From: Flavobacterium hibisci
Lineage (GTDB): Bacteria > Bacteroidota > Bacteroidia > Flavobacteriales > Flavobacteriaceae
DNA length: 64,000 nucleotides
Reading direction: 5' to 3'
NCBI RefSeq assembly: GCF_020026925.1
Contig: NZ_JAIQDW010000004.1
Span: forward strand, 62,001 to 126,000
Shown here piece after piece: positions 35,148 to 43,858 of this stretch. How positions within the stretch are numbered: position 1 is the stretch's first letter; each line of letters begins with the position of its first letter. The translations under genes were made by a program, and so were the position numbers. Below the pieces are notes generated by a model. That model made no database searches. It was not told the DNA's origin and saw nothing but the letters and a program-made list of their open reading frames with translations.

Positions 35148-36464
35148 TTAAAACAACAAAGTAAAGACTGTTCCTTCATTTACAACAGAAGAAACTTTTA
35201 TTTCAATATGATGAAAAACCGCTATACTTTTTGCAATAGCCAGCCCTAAACCCTGCCCTTCCTGTTCAGAATTTACTCTTGTAAAACGGTTAAAAATATT
35301 TTCAATCTGAGATTCATTCAACCCAATACCGAAATCAGCAATTGAAATAAAATATCGATCCTGTAAAAAACCGTCTGAAACTATAATTTCACCATTAGTT
35401 CTATTATATTTTATGGCATTAGTAACCAGATTATAAATCAGTATGTGAATTAATGTTTTGTTTCCTGTAAAGACAAAATCATGTTTTGTTTCATTACTAA
35501 ACCGAATTCCTTTATCCTCAATCCGATCCTGAAGATCTTCCTGCAATTCATTTATTATGTGCTGAAAATTAATCCTTTCATTTGATTCGTACTGATGATT
35601 TTCAATTCTTGAAATTAGTAACAAATTGTTTATGATTTTCTTCAGCATATCCAAAGTCTTGAGGGAACCTGCAATTTTATCAATTGCATTATCATCCAAT
35701 GACTCATTTTGTAAAAGGTTTTCCAGCTTATTTTTTAATAAAGCAATTGGAGTTAAAAGCTCGTGCGAAACATTTGAAATAAACTGCTTTTCTTTTTTAA
35801 ATACATCTGCAATCCGGTCCATCATTTGATTAAGGACGAGGTCTAGTTCTTTAAAATCTCTTGATTTTGCATTTATTGGCGTATGATCAAAAGCCTCAGG
35901 TTCATTAACCCTCCTTATCTTTGTATCAATAATTTTATAAAAAGGCTTAAGCAGATATTCGATATAAACGGTATCAGCCAAAAAAGTCACCAAAAGAATG
36001 ACAACCAAAACAATTATAATAAAAAACCTGATAATGAATGTAAGATCGTTTACTTCACTAAGACTGCTTCCTATTTCCAGTTGATAACCCTGATCTCCAT
36101 ATACAAAATGATATTTCAGTATTCTATATTCATTTTCTTCTCCTTCAATAATCCTGTACTCATTTTTAAACATAGTTTGTTTTTGATGATATCTGGCAGG
36201 CATTTTTGAAAGAACTAAAAATTCGCTGTGAAGCGTTGAAAATTGCGAATATGTTTCTGTTGAATCTCCTTCATTTTCGATAAAATCATTTATCTCCTGT
36301 TGATTTAAATGTTCAATAAATTTTTTCTTTTTTTCTATCAGACCATTATTGATATGCCGATATAGAACATTTTCAACCAAAATAGGCAGCATCAGCCACA
36401 AAATCAAAATTACCAACAATCTTGTCAGTGCATTAAAAATGGCTAATTGATGTTTTATTTTCAC
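35148..36464 (-). CDS. Sensor histidine kinase
   Basis: 438 residues. Transmembrane helices at about 13-32 and 142-163 flank a roughly 110-residue extracytoplasmic sensor. A HAMP-like linker (about 165-222) follows, then HisKA with His234 in FISNVSHELLTP, and HATPase_c with LIYNLVTNAIKYN (N box), FISIADFGIGL and GQGLGLAIAKSIA (G boxes). It phosphorylates the OmpR-family regulator encoded 10 bp upstream in the same operon. The signal is unknown; the sensor has no recognised fold. Confidence 0.93.
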   Translation of the reverse strand: MKIKHQLAIFNALTRLLVILILWLMLPILVENVLYRHINNGLIEKKKKFIEHLNQQEINDFIENEGDSTETYSQFSTLHSEFLVLSKMPARYHQKQTMFKNEYRIIEGEENEYRILKYHFVYGDQGYQLEIGSSLSEVNDLTFIIRFFIIIVLVVILLVTFLADTVYIEYLLKPFYKIIDTKIRRVNEPEAFDHTPINAKSRDFKELDLVLNQMMDRIADVFKKEKQFISNVSHELLTPIALLKNKLENLLQNESLDDNAIDKIAGSLKTLDMLKKIINNLLLISRIENHQYESNERINFQHIINELQEDLQDRIEDKGIRFSNETKHDFVFTGNKTLIHILIYNLVTNAIKYNRTNGEIIVSDGFLQDRYFISIADFGIGLNESQIENIFNRFTRVNSEQEGQGLGLAIAKSIAVFHHIEIKVSSVVNEGTVFTLLF

Positions 36465-36474
36465 AATAATCTAT

Positions 36475-37149
36475 TTAATCATTAATACGATAACCAACAT
36501 TGCGGACTGTTTCAAACCAATCGATAGCAGTATGTTTATCGAGTTTTTTACGGAGATTTCTAACATGGACATCTATAAAATTCGAATCTGAATTTATTTC
36601 TAATATATCTCCCCAAATATGTTCAGTCAATTGGAGACGGGTAATCACTCTGTTTTTATTCAAAACCAAATACTGAAAAATATCAAATTCTTTTTTAGTC
36701 AGATTTATCGAAACTTCATTAAAAGTAACCTTGTAATCCTGAAGCTGCAATAAAAATCCATGAATACTTAAATTATTTAATGTAAAACCGTGAATCCTGC
36801 GAATTACAGCAAATATTCTCGCGGCCAATTCTGTCAGGGCAAAAGGCTTTGTCAAATAATCATCTGCGCCGAGATGAAGTCCGTTAATTCGATCGTCCAG
36901 TTCCCCTCGCGCTGTCAACACAATAACTGCCATTTTAGACTTCGTTTTCCTGACTTCTTTCAAAACCTCAAAACCGTCTCCATCCGGAAGCCCCAAATCC
37001 AAAAGCATCGCATCATAATCACTAGAGCCAAATTCCTCCAGGGCATCGGCGCAATTATTTACAATTTTACAGATATAGCCTGACTTGCATAGAAAATCAT
37101 ATACTTCTGCTGCAAGTTCCTTATTATCCTCAACAATCAAAATATTCAT
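36475..37149 (-). CDS. OmpR/PhoB-family response regulator
   Basis: 224 residues. The receiver domain (1-115) has acidic pair Glu7-Asp8, phospho-acceptor Asp51 (LLDLGLPDGDGF), T80 (VLTARG) and K (DYLTKPFALTEL). The winged-helix DNA-binding domain (130-222) has LTKKEFDIFQYLVLNKNRVI, DVHVRNLRKKLD and TVRNVGYRIND. Such regulators bind direct repeats with 11-bp periodicity, and repeats of that form lie upstream of both flanking small-protein genes. First gene of the regulator-kinase operon. Confidence 0.95.
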   Translation of the reverse strand: MNILIVEDNKELAAEVYDFLCKSGYICKIVNNCADALEEFGSSDYDAMLLDLGLPDGDGFEVLKEVRKTKSKMAVIVLTARGELDDRINGLHLGADDYLTKPFALTELAARIFAVIRRIHGFTLNNLSIHGFLLQLQDYKVTFNEVSINLTKKEFDIFQYLVLNKNRVITRLQLTEHIWGDILEINSDSNFIDVHVRNLRKKLDKHTAIDWFETVRNVGYRIND

Positions 37150-37231
37150 AAGCCTGCTATTTAAGCACTACTAAAATTAATGAATTATCAAAAGTGAAGC
37201 TGCGCATTATTAAATATTTTACGAATGAAAA

Positions 37232-37257
37232 AAGCTGACAAATTTCTTCATCAGCTT
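37232..37257 (-). terminator. Terminator of small basic protein A
   Basis: Arms AAGCTGA (37232-37238) and TCAGCTT (37251-37257), followed on the minus strand by TTTTTTC. It isolates gene A from the two-component operon. Confidence 0.8.
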
Positions 37258-37334
37258 CTTCAATCGCACTCTCATAATCATTATTCCTGTTTTGCCTCCA
37301 ATACAATTGCCTGAAAGCAAAACGAAAACAATTA

Positions 37335-37544
37335 TTATTTTTTCATTTTTGCGGTTTCAGCTTTTGGAGCTTCTGCTTTAGTTTCCGCTTTTTCTGTTTT
37401 TGCTTTTTTAGAAGTTTTGTGTTTAGGATTTTTTGTTGCTTTTACTTCTTTAGCCGGAATTTCTTTTCCATTTTTTGCAGGAAATGCATGAACCATTGCG
37501 CTTGTTCCTAAAACTGCTACTAATAACATTACTAAATTTCTCAT
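37335..37544 (-). CDS. Small secreted Lys/Ala-rich protein A
   Basis: 69 residues: a signal peptide (RNLVMLLVAVLGTSAMVHA, 2-20), then a basic tail (KEIPAKEVKATKNPKHKTSKKAK...KAETAKMKK) of low complexity with no Cys, Trp or Tyr. It is the paralogue of the protein at 34821-35021, and the pair encloses the two-component genes. Net charge is strongly positive, so it may bind anionic envelope polymers or buffer protons. That is inference. Promoter region 37588-37622 carries the presumed response-regulator site. Confidence 0.8.
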   Translation of the reverse strand: MRNLVMLLVAVLGTSAMVHAFPAKNGKEIPAKEVKATKNPKHKTSKKAKTEKAETKAEAPKAETAKMKK

Positions 37545-37587
37545 GATTTCTAAGATTTAAGAATTAATAACCTTTTAATTTATATGT

Positions 37588-37622
37588 CAAAATTAGGTTC
37601 GGAAAATGAAGCCAAAATGAAG
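37588..37622 (-). promoter_or_regulatory. Response-regulator-type direct repeat plus -7 box, gene A
   Basis: On the minus strand CTTCATT at 37622-37616 and 37611-37605 (11-bp period), 9 bp, then TAATTTTG (37595-37588). Geometry identical to the site at 35063-35097; the 4-bp linkers are TTGG here and TTGT there. Confidence 0.65.
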
Positions 37623-37780
37623 AAATAACGGAATGTTCGAATTTAACTTGATATTAACGCATTTCCGATTTAGAAGCCTGTTTTTAGGTTCATCTGGATA
37701 AATGCTTTAATCAAATTAATTTCGAGAACAGAATAATTTTAAAGCTCAATTGTTTATTTTTACAGACTAATATTTTTTAT

Positions 37781-40630
37781 ATGTCAACTCAAAAACGTCT
37801 TTTTCTTCTAGATGCTTATGCACTAATTTTTCGTGGATATTATGCCTTTATAAAAAATCCGAGAATCAACTCAAAAGGAATGGACACCTCTGCAATTATG
37901 GGTTTTATGAACTCCTTATTGGATGTTATTAAAAGAGAAAAACCAGATCATTTGGCCGTTGCTTTCGACAAAGAAGGAAGTCACGCCAGAACAGAAATGT
38001 TTTCAGAATATAAAGCTAACCGCGACGAAACTCCCGAAGCAATTAAGATTGCTGTTCCCTATATCCAGGAATTATTAAGAGCGATGCATATTCCGATTAT
38101 TGAACTTGCGGGCTGTGAAGCTGATGACCTAATTGGAACAATTGCCAAACAAGCTGAAAAACAAAACTATAAGGTTTATATGGTTACTCCAGATAAGGAT
38201 TTTGCACAATTGGTTTCTGAAAATATCTTTATGTACAAACCTGCGCGTATGGGTAACGGAATCGAAATTTGGGGCATTCCGGAAGTTTTGGCAAAATTCG
38301 AAGTCGAAAGACCAGAACAGGTAATTGATTTTCTTGGAATGATGGGCGATGCGGTAGATAATATTCCCGGATTGCCTGGAGTTGGTGAAGTTACGGCTAA
38401 AAAATTCCTGAAAGAATTTGGTTCGATGGAAAATCTTCTGGCTAATACAGATAAGCTGAAGGGCAAAATGAAAGAAAACATCGAAGCCAACAAAGAAAAA
38501 GGTATTTTATCTAAAAAACTGGCAGCAATTATGTGTGATTGTGATGTTACTTTTAATGAAGAAGATTACGAACTTTCAAGACCAGACATTGAAAAAACAG
38601 ATGCTATTTTTCAGGAATTAGAATTCAGAAGAATGGCAGAACAGTTTGATAATTTGTTTAAAGTTGGAGGAGGAAACGAATTAGCAAATAATAGTCCTGC
38701 TGATGCAAAATTATACAAAAAACCACAGCCAAAAAACGAAGATCAATTTGACCTTTTTGGCGGAGGGGGCACTACACTTGATGAAAGCGCCGAAGCTGCA
38801 AGAAATTCATTTTACAGTACTTTAGAAAACACTGAACATTCGTATCAGACTATCCAAGGTGATTTAGGGATCAAATTGCTTTTGCAGAATTTAGAAAAAC
38901 AGACTTCTGTTTGCTTCGACACAGAGACTACAGGAATCGATGCTTTACATGCAGAATTAGTGGGAATGTCTTTCTCTTACGAAAAAGGAAAAGCTTTTTA
39001 TGTACCGTTTCCGGAAAACCAGGAAGAAGCTCAGGCATTAGTTAATAAATTTGTTCCATTTTTTGAAAATGAAAACATTGAGAAAATCGGGCAAAACTTA
39101 AAGTACGATTTAAAAATCCTTTCAAATTATGGTGTCACCGTAAAAGGAAAACTTTTTGATACCATGATTGCGCATTATCTGATTAATCCGGATATGCGTC
39201 ACAATATGGATATTTTAGCTGAAACCTATTTAAAATATTCTCCTAAGTCAATTGAAACTTTAATTGGGAAAAAAGGAAAAAATCAGCTTAATATGCGTGA
39301 TGTCCCTTTAGAAGATATTAAAGAATATGCTGCCGAAGATGCCGATATTACTTTACAATTAAAAGAAATCTTCACTGCCGAATTAGACAAAACAGAAACT
39401 AAAAAGTTATTTGATGAAATCGAAATTCCGTTAGTAAGTGTTTTGGCTGATATGGAAACTGAAGGAATTCGTCTGGATGTGGAATTTCTAAAAGCGATGT
39501 CATCTGAAATGGACATTGAAATTAAATCTTTAGAAGAAAAAATCTATGAAACTGCCGGGGAGAAATTCAACCTGGCTTCCCCAAAACAGTTAGGCGATAT
39601 TTTATTTGACAAACTTAAAATTGGCGGAGCAAAACAAAAGAAAACCAAAACAGGTCAATATGCAACTGGCGAAGAAGTTTTAACGTATTTAGCAAACGAC
39701 AACCCAATTGTAAAAGAAATTCTGGACTGGCGCCAGATGGTAAAACTTCAAAGTACTTATATTTTGGCCTTACCGGAACAAGTAGATAAAAAAACATTGC
39801 GTGTCCATACAGATTATATGCAGACTGTTGCAGCAACTGGTCGTTTGAGTTCTAATAATCCGAACTTGCAGAATATTCCAATTCGTACAGAAAGAGGTCG
39901 TCAGATTCGTAAAGCCTTTGTGGCCCGCGATGAAAACCATACTTTAATCTCTGCCGATTACTCGCAGATTGAACTAAGAATTATTGCTGCATTAAGTGGC
40001 GAAGAAAATATGATCAAAGCTTTTCAGGATGGAGAAGACATTCACAAAGCAACTGCATCAAAAGTTTTTAATGTCCCTTTAGACGAAGTTTCACGTGAAC
40101 AGAGAAGCAACGCCAAAACTGTAAATTTCGGAATTATCTATGGAGTTTCAGCTTTCGGATTGAGCAACCAGACTTTGTTATCGAGAAGCGAAAGTGCTGC
40201 TTTGATTGAAGCCTATTACAATACCTATCCTAAGCTAAAATCATATATTTCAGATCAGGTTGAATTCGCACGTGAAAATGGCTATGTACAAACGATTTTA
40301 GGACGTCGACGCTATTTAAAAGATATCAACTCTGCAAATGCAGTGGTTAGGAGTGCTGCCGAACGAAATGCTGTAAATGCTCCAATTCAGGGAAGTGCTG
40401 CAGACGTTATTAAAATTGCAATGATCAACATCCATAAAAAACTTAAGGAAGAAAACTGGAAATCAAAAATGCTGCTTCAGGTACATGATGAGCTTGTATT
40501 CGACGTATATAACGACGAATTAGAAAAAATCCAGCCTATGATCAAACACGAAATGGAAAATGCTTTTAAAATGGCCGTTCCATTGGAAGTTGAACTTGGA
40601 TTAGGTAAGGATTGGTTAGAAGCGCATTAA
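37781..40630 (+). CDS. polA: DNA polymerase I
   Basis: 949 residues. The 5'-3' exonuclease domain (1-300: LFLLDAYALIFRGYYAF, DHLAVAFDKEG, GDAVDNIPGLPGVGEVTAKKFL) is followed by a 3'-5' exonuclease with intact FDTETTGIDAL (DxE), QNLKYDLKIL and YAAEDADITL. The family A polymerase has TGRLSSNNPNLQNIPI, ISADYSQIELRIIAALS, the O-helix segment REQRSNAKTVNFGIIYGVS and the terminal QVHDELVFDV. All catalytic residues appear present, so both exonucleases and the polymerase should be active. It replaces RNA primers and fills repair gaps. Confidence 0.97.
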   Translation: MSTQKRLFLLDAYALIFRGYYAFIKNPRINSKGMDTSAIMGFMNSLLDVIKREKPDHLAVAFDKEGSHARTEMFSEYKANRDETPEAIKIAVPYIQELLRAMHIPIIELAGCEADDLIGTIAKQAEKQNYKVYMVTPDKDFAQLVSENIFMYKPARMGNGIEIWGIPEVLAKFEVERPEQVIDFLGMMGDAVDNIPGLPGVGEVTAKKFLKEFGSMENLLANTDKLKGKMKENIEANKEKGILSKKLAAIMCDCDVTFNEEDYELSRPDIEKTDAIFQELEFRRMAEQFDNLFKVGGGNELANNSPADAKLYKKPQPKNEDQFDLFGGGGTTLDESAEAARNSFYSTLENTEHSYQTIQGDLGIKLLLQNLEKQTSVCFDTETTGIDALHAELVGMSFSYEKGKAFYVPFPENQEEAQALVNKFVPFFENENIEKIGQNLKYDLKILSNYGVTVKGKLFDTMIAHYLINPDMRHNMDILAETYLKYSPKSIETLIGKKGKNQLNMRDVPLEDIKEYAAEDADITLQLKEIFTAELDKTETKKLFDEIEIPLVSVLADMETEGIRLDVEFLKAMSSEMDIEIKSLEEKIYETAGEKFNLASPKQLGDILFDKLKIGGAKQKKTKTGQYATGEEVLTYLANDNPIVKEILDWRQMVKLQSTYILALPEQVDKKTLRVHTDYMQTVAATGRLSSNNPNLQNIPIRTERGRQIRKAFVARDENHTLISADYSQIELRIIAALSGEENMIKAFQDGEDIHKATASKVFNVPLDEVSREQRSNAKTVNFGIIYGVSAFGLSNQTLLSRSESAALIEAYYNTYPKLKSYISDQVEFARENGYVQTILGRRRYLKDINSANAVVRSAAERNAVNAPIQGSAADVIKIAMINIHKKLKEENWKSKMLLQVHDELVFDVYNDELEKIQPMIKHEMENAFKMAVPLEVELGLGKDWLEAH

Positions 40631-40650
40631 AAAAATATTACGTTTAAAAC

Positions 40651-40684
40651 AAAGCGTCCCGAAATTAACTTGGGACGCTTTTTT
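40651..40684. terminator. Bidirectional terminator between polA and the DUF5362 gene
   Basis: Arms AAAGCGTCCC (40651-40660) and GGGACGCTTTTTT (40672-40684) between convergent genes. Confidence 0.9.
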
Positions 40685-40701
40685 ATTTGATTTTAGCGAT
40701 A

Positions 40702-41157
40702 TCAAGATAGTAACCCGCCAATAACAGCAAATACTAATATCAATCCATACAAGATCATAATAGACAATGTAAAGATCCCAATAAATTTATAATGTGATTT
40801 TAAGTATTCGAAAGAATTAGTCAATGCTTCTGAATCATTTTCCCTAAAAGCTTTTTTTGCATTTGCAGCGAATTTATTTAAGTAATACACTGGAAAAAAA
40901 TAAATCGCTGCCAAAGCAAAATAAATAACGCCAATCACTACTCCAAAAGAGCCACCCATTCCGCCCATTCCAGGAACTGTACTTCCCAGCGTTGAAAAAA
41001 GAGTCCCGGCAAACAAAGCTATGACAGCCATGATTGCAACGCCTATAAACCCAAGGATAGATAAGAAATAAGCCCATTTTGCAGTTTCTTTTAAAAAGTC
41101 TTTTGCAGATTCATCGAGATGCAGCTCAAATTTTTCAAAAACTGAAGTTTCTTCCAT
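40702..41157 (-). CDS. DUF5362-family membrane protein
   Basis: 151 residues from MEETSVFEKFELHLDE. The longer in-frame reading to 41304 runs into the tRNA-Thr gene, so it is not the start. Four membrane helices are likely (about 30-55, 63-90, a hairpin after the FPVYYLNKFAANAKKAF amphipathic segment, and 125-149). GSTVPGMGGMGGSFG between helices is a flexible loop. The pattern fits DUF5362, of unknown function. Confidence 0.85.
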   Translation of the reverse strand: MEETSVFEKFELHLDESAKDFLKETAKWAYFLSILGFIGVAIMAVIALFAGTLFSTLGSTVPGMGGMGGSFGVVIGVIYFALAAIYFFPVYYLNKFAANAKKAFRENDSEALTNSFEYLKSHYKFIGIFTLSIMILYGLILVFAVIGGLLS

Positions 41158-41251
41158 TGTAATATTTTTTCTGGTTAAGCAACAAACATAAGAAAAATAT
41201 TGTTTAAAAAACTGGATCAAAAATTCTAAAAATAAAAATTGAGCAAAAAAA

Positions 41252-41277
41252 AACCACCACATTTCTGTGATGGTTTT
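41252..41277 (-). terminator. Terminator of tRNA-Thr copy 1
   Basis: AACCACCACA and TGTGATGGTTTTT form a near-perfect stem just 3' of the tRNA. It is similar to the hairpin at 41431-41454. Confidence 0.75.
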
Positions 41278-41279
41278 TG

Positions 41280-41353
41280 AGCCGATAGAGGGACTCGAAC
41301 CCACGACCTGCTGATTACAAATCAGCTGCTCTAGCCAGCTGAGCTACATCGGC
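41280..41353 (-). tRNA. tRNA-Thr (anticodon TGT), copy 1
   Basis: A 74-nt cloverleaf: acceptor GCCGATG/TATCGGC, anticodon stem CTGAT/ATCAG with loop TTTGTAA giving TGT, and T arm GTGGGTTCGAGTCCCTC. The mature sequence is identical to copy 2 at 41462-41535. CCA is not encoded. It has its own promoter and terminator. Confidence 0.95.
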
Positions 41354-41367
41354 CTATTTAACGGGTG

Positions 41368-41398
41368 CAAAGATAAAATTGTTTTTTACATTTCCAAA
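41368..41398 (-). promoter_or_regulatory. Promoter of tRNA-Thr copy 1
   Basis: TTTG (41398-41395), 19 bp, TATCTTTG (41375-41368) on the minus strand, followed by GCACCCGT before the tRNA. Full Bacteroidota consensus. Confidence 0.8.
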
Positions 41399-41430
41399 AT
41401 AAATTTGACACCTCTCTCTATAATTAAAAA

Positions 41431-41454
41431 AACCATCACATTTTAGTGATGGTT
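41431..41454 (-). terminator. Terminator of tRNA-Thr copy 2
   Basis: AACCATCAC (41431-41439) and GTGATGGTT (41446-41454), followed on the minus strand by T-rich sequence. Confidence 0.8.
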
Positions 41455-41461
41455 TCCGTTG

Positions 41462-41535
41462 AGCCGATAGAGGGACTCGAACCCACGACCTGCTGATTAC
41501 AAATCAGCTGCTCTAGCCAGCTGAGCTACATCGGC
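41462..41535 (-). tRNA. tRNA-Thr (anticodon TGT), copy 2
   Basis: A second identical 74-nt tRNA-Thr, 182 bp upstream of copy 1 in transcription order. Anticodon loop TTTGTAA gives TGT. It has its own promoter at 41549-41579 and terminator at 41431-41454, so the duplication includes the whole transcription unit. Confidence 0.95.
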
Positions 41536-41548
41536 CTCATTACGGGTG

Positions 41549-41579
41549 CAAATATAAAGCGGTTTTTGGTTTTGCCAAA
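41549..41579 (-). promoter_or_regulatory. Promoter of tRNA-Thr copy 2
   Basis: TTTG (41579-41576), 19 bp, TATATTTG (41556-41549) on the minus strand, followed by GCACCCGT as in copy 1. Confidence 0.8.
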
Positions 41580-41611
41580 ATAAATCTGCACTTTTTTATA
41601 CTTTTTTTCGC

Positions 41612-41878
41612 TTATAATGCGTTGATTTTTTCAATCAATTGATTAGCAGTTTGTTCTAATTCAACATTGATTTGTTTAAAGTGTGCTTTTTTATTTTCAA
41701 CGTTTTTTGCGTTCACTTTTGTAATCAAAGTATCAAATGCAGCAATAGCTTCATCGATTAAAGCATTCGTCTCCGGAGTTGGATTTCCTGTTGTAGACAT
41801 CTCAAACAAGTAAACTGCTTCAATAATATCTCCTAATACGAAGTTGATGTCTTTTTTTAAATTCTTAACGTTTGCCAT
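41612..41878 (-). CDS. Conserved small helical protein of unknown function
   Basis: 88 residues, all helical by composition (ANVKNLKKDINFVLGDIIEA, then ALIDEAIAAFDTLITKVNAK and HFKQINVELEQTANQLIEKI). No signal peptide, cysteine or known motif. The regular length, normal codon use and spacing to the tRNA promoter support a real gene. I do not recognise its function; it resembles short proteins found in most Flavobacteriia. Confidence 0.75.
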   Translation of the reverse strand: MANVKNLKKDINFVLGDIIEAVYLFEMSTTGNPTPETNALIDEAIAAFDTLITKVNAKNVENKKAHFKQINVELEQTANQLIEKINAL

Positions 41879-41936
41879 TTTTTATTTTAATTTAAATTTG
41901 CGTCTGCAAAAGTACATATTATCTTTAGAATATATG

Positions 41937-42905
41937 TTAAGAAATGTAAATTTCTAAAATTGAAGCATTTCCACTCAAAACAAAACCTTTTATCTCAGCA
42001 GGAACCAAAACTGTATCCCCTTTTTTATAGGAGTGCTCAAAACCATCGTATTCAATTTCAAAACTTCCTTCAATGCACATATAAACTGTAAAGGTTTCCC
42101 CAGATTTAGTGACTTCTATTTTATTTTCTAACGGAATGAAATTGGTTGTAAAATAAGGACAATCAACTACTAGATTTGACACATTAGTCTTTTTCTCGTA
42201 ATTTTTCTGCGTATTAACTTTATTATAATTAATTGCATCAAGTGCAAGATCTACATGCAATTCCCTTGTATTTCCCTGTGCATCTTTACGGTCAAAATCA
42301 TATAAGCGATATGTTATATCTGAGGTCTGCTGAATTTCAGCTACAACCAGTCCTGCCCCTATTGCATGTACAGTTCCAGTTTCTAAAAAGAAAACATCTC
42401 CTGATTTTGCTTTAACATCATCTAAGATAGAGACTAAAGTTTTATCATTTAAATGTTTCAAATATTCTTCTCTACTTGAATCTTCTTTAAAGCCCACAAT
42501 AATCCTGGCATCGGTATCAGCCTGCATTACATACCACATTTCGGTTTTTCCAAAAGAATTATGACGCTCTTTCGCCAGCTTATCATTTGGATGAACCTGA
42601 ATTGAAAGATCTTCACGCGCATCTAAATATTTAAAAAGTAGTGGAAATTGTTTTCCGAAACGCTTGTAAACTGACGTTCCCAAAATTTCTTCGGGCATAT
42701 CATCAATAAGATCCATTAGGGATTTTCCTTTCAACTCTCCTTCAGCCACAATACTGACATCTCCTTCTACAGTTGAAAGCTCCCAGCTCTCACCAGTAAT
42801 TTTTGAAGTAATTGATTTATTTAATATAGTTTTAAGTTTTTCTCCCCCCCAGATTCTTTCTTTTAGAATTGGCTGGAATTGTAAAGGGTATAAATTCGAT
42901 TTCAT
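41937..42905 (-). CDS. manA: Mannose-6-phosphate isomerase, class I
   Basis: 322 residues, the short class I form. Metal ligands are visible in IQVHPNDKLAKER (His), KTEMWYVMQA (Glu) and FLETGTVHAIGAG (His), with LKERIWGGEKL at the N-terminus and a second cupin half ending in IEYDGFEHSYKKGDTVLVPAEI. It interconverts fructose-6-P and mannose-6-P, which feeds GDP-mannose and surface glycans. Last gene of an idi-queD-bcp-manA series on the minus strand, 60 bp after bcp. Confidence 0.94.
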   Translation of the reverse strand: MKSNLYPLQFQPILKERIWGGEKLKTILNKSITSKITGESWELSTVEGDVSIVAEGELKGKSLMDLIDDMPEEILGTSVYKRFGKQFPLLFKYLDAREDLSIQVHPNDKLAKERHNSFGKTEMWYVMQADTDARIIVGFKEDSSREEYLKHLNDKTLVSILDDVKAKSGDVFFLETGTVHAIGAGLVVAEIQQTSDITYRLYDFDRKDAQGNTRELHVDLALDAINYNKVNTQKNYEKKTNVSNLVVDCPYFTTNFIPLENKIEVTKSGETFTVYMCIEGSFEIEYDGFEHSYKKGDTVLVPAEIKGFVLSGNASILEIYIS

Positions 42906-42965
42906 ACTTTAATTTTAAGGCTAATATTTATAATTAAATAAAAAGGTACTATTATTTTTGCTAAC

Positions 42966-43424
42966 CTACAACACCAATTCTTTAATTGTATCCAGAGCTT
43001 TCGGAATGTGACTAGCGGCATTTATACTGTCAAAAATCAAAATGACCACACCATTTCTGTCAATAACATATGTTACCCTTCCTGGCAAAAGCCCGAATAA
43101 GTTGTTTTTAACCCCAAAAAGATGCCTTAATTTCTTGTCCTGATCTGACAATAATATAAAAGGCAATTCATGTTTTTTAGCAAACTTCTGGTGCGATTTT
43201 ACACTGTCACTGCTTATCCCAATTACCTCAGCGCCTAAATCCTTAAAATCTTCATATTGATCCCTAAAACTACATGCCTCGGTAGTACATCCCGGCGTAT
43301 TGTCTTTTGGATAAAAATAAATCACCAGTGGCTTTCTACCCAAAACACTTCGGCTTTCAAAAACTTCTCCGTGACTATCTTTTGCAGTAAAATTCGGAAC
43401 TATATCTCCTATTTTCAATGACAT
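42966..43424 (-). CDS. bcp: Peroxiredoxin, BCP/PrxQ type
   Basis: 152 residues. The peroxidatic motif YPKDNTPGCTTEACSFRD holds Cys45 and, five residues on, the resolving Cys50 of the BCP subtype. Downstream phrases FAKKHELPFILLSDQDKKLRHLFGVK and GRVTYVIDRNGVV are typical. It reduces hydroperoxides in the cytosol with thioredoxin. It starts 3 bp after the queD stop, so translation is probably coupled. Confidence 0.93.
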   Translation of the reverse strand: MSLKIGDIVPNFTAKDSHGEVFESRSVLGRKPLVIYFYPKDNTPGCTTEACSFRDQYEDFKDLGAEVIGISSDSVKSHQKFAKKHELPFILLSDQDKKLRHLFGVKNNLFGLLPGRVTYVIDRNGVVILIFDSINAASHIPKALDTIKELVL

Positions 43425-43427
43425 TCT

Positions 43428-43838
43428 TTATTCTCCTTTATAAGTTACAAAATTGCGGTCCGTTTCATTCAATACGATTTCTAAATCAAAATCGGACTGA
43501 ATCCTTTTTCTAATTTTATTCCATATCACAACAGCAATATTTTCTGCAGTTGGATTCAAATCCTGAAACTCCGGAACGTCCAGATTCAGGTTTTTGTGAT
43601 CAAACGGAACTTCTACTTCTTCACGTATAATATCCGCTAATATTTTCACATCTAAAACAAAACCGGTTTCCGGGTCAATTTTTCCTGTAACACTTACTGT
43701 TAAACCATAATTATGACCATGAAAACTCGGATTGTTACATTTTCCAAAAACTTCATCATTTTTTTCAAATGTCCAGTCTTTTCTATATAATCGATGTGCA
43801 GCATTAAAATGCGCTTTTCTTGATATGGTTACTTTCAT
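43428..43838 (-). CDS. queD: 6-carboxytetrahydropterin synthase (QueD/PTPS family)
   Basis: 136 residues. Zinc ligands are the His in AHFNAAHRL and the two His in SFHGHNYGL; the catalytic Cys is in FGKCNNPSFHGH, and Glu is in ETDRNFVTY. QueD makes 6-carboxytetrahydropterin from dihydroneopterin triphosphate on the way to queuosine. No other queuosine gene is nearby. It lies 20 bp after idi. Confidence 0.93.
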   Translation of the reverse strand: MKVTISRKAHFNAAHRLYRKDWTFEKNDEVFGKCNNPSFHGHNYGLTVSVTGKIDPETGFVLDVKILADIIREEVEVPFDHKNLNLDVPEFQDLNPTAENIAVVIWNKIRKRIQSDFDLEIVLNETDRNFVTYKGE

Positions 43839-43858
43839 TAGGTTATGGTTAGCAGGTT

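Noticed and set aside
35883..36209. A 108-codon plus-strand open frame opposite the histidine kinase
   Set aside because: Antisense to the kinase sensor region; low complexity and no neighbours on that strand.
37150..37220. A response-regulator site for autoregulation of the two-component operon
   Set aside because: CTTCACT followed by a shifted TTCATT is present upstream, but the 11-bp period and distance to a -7 box do not match the two good sites.
41248..41536. Regular repeats resembling a short CRISPR array
   Set aside because: The two repeated blocks are complete tRNA-Thr genes with identical anticodon and T arms; no third repeat or spacer pattern exists.
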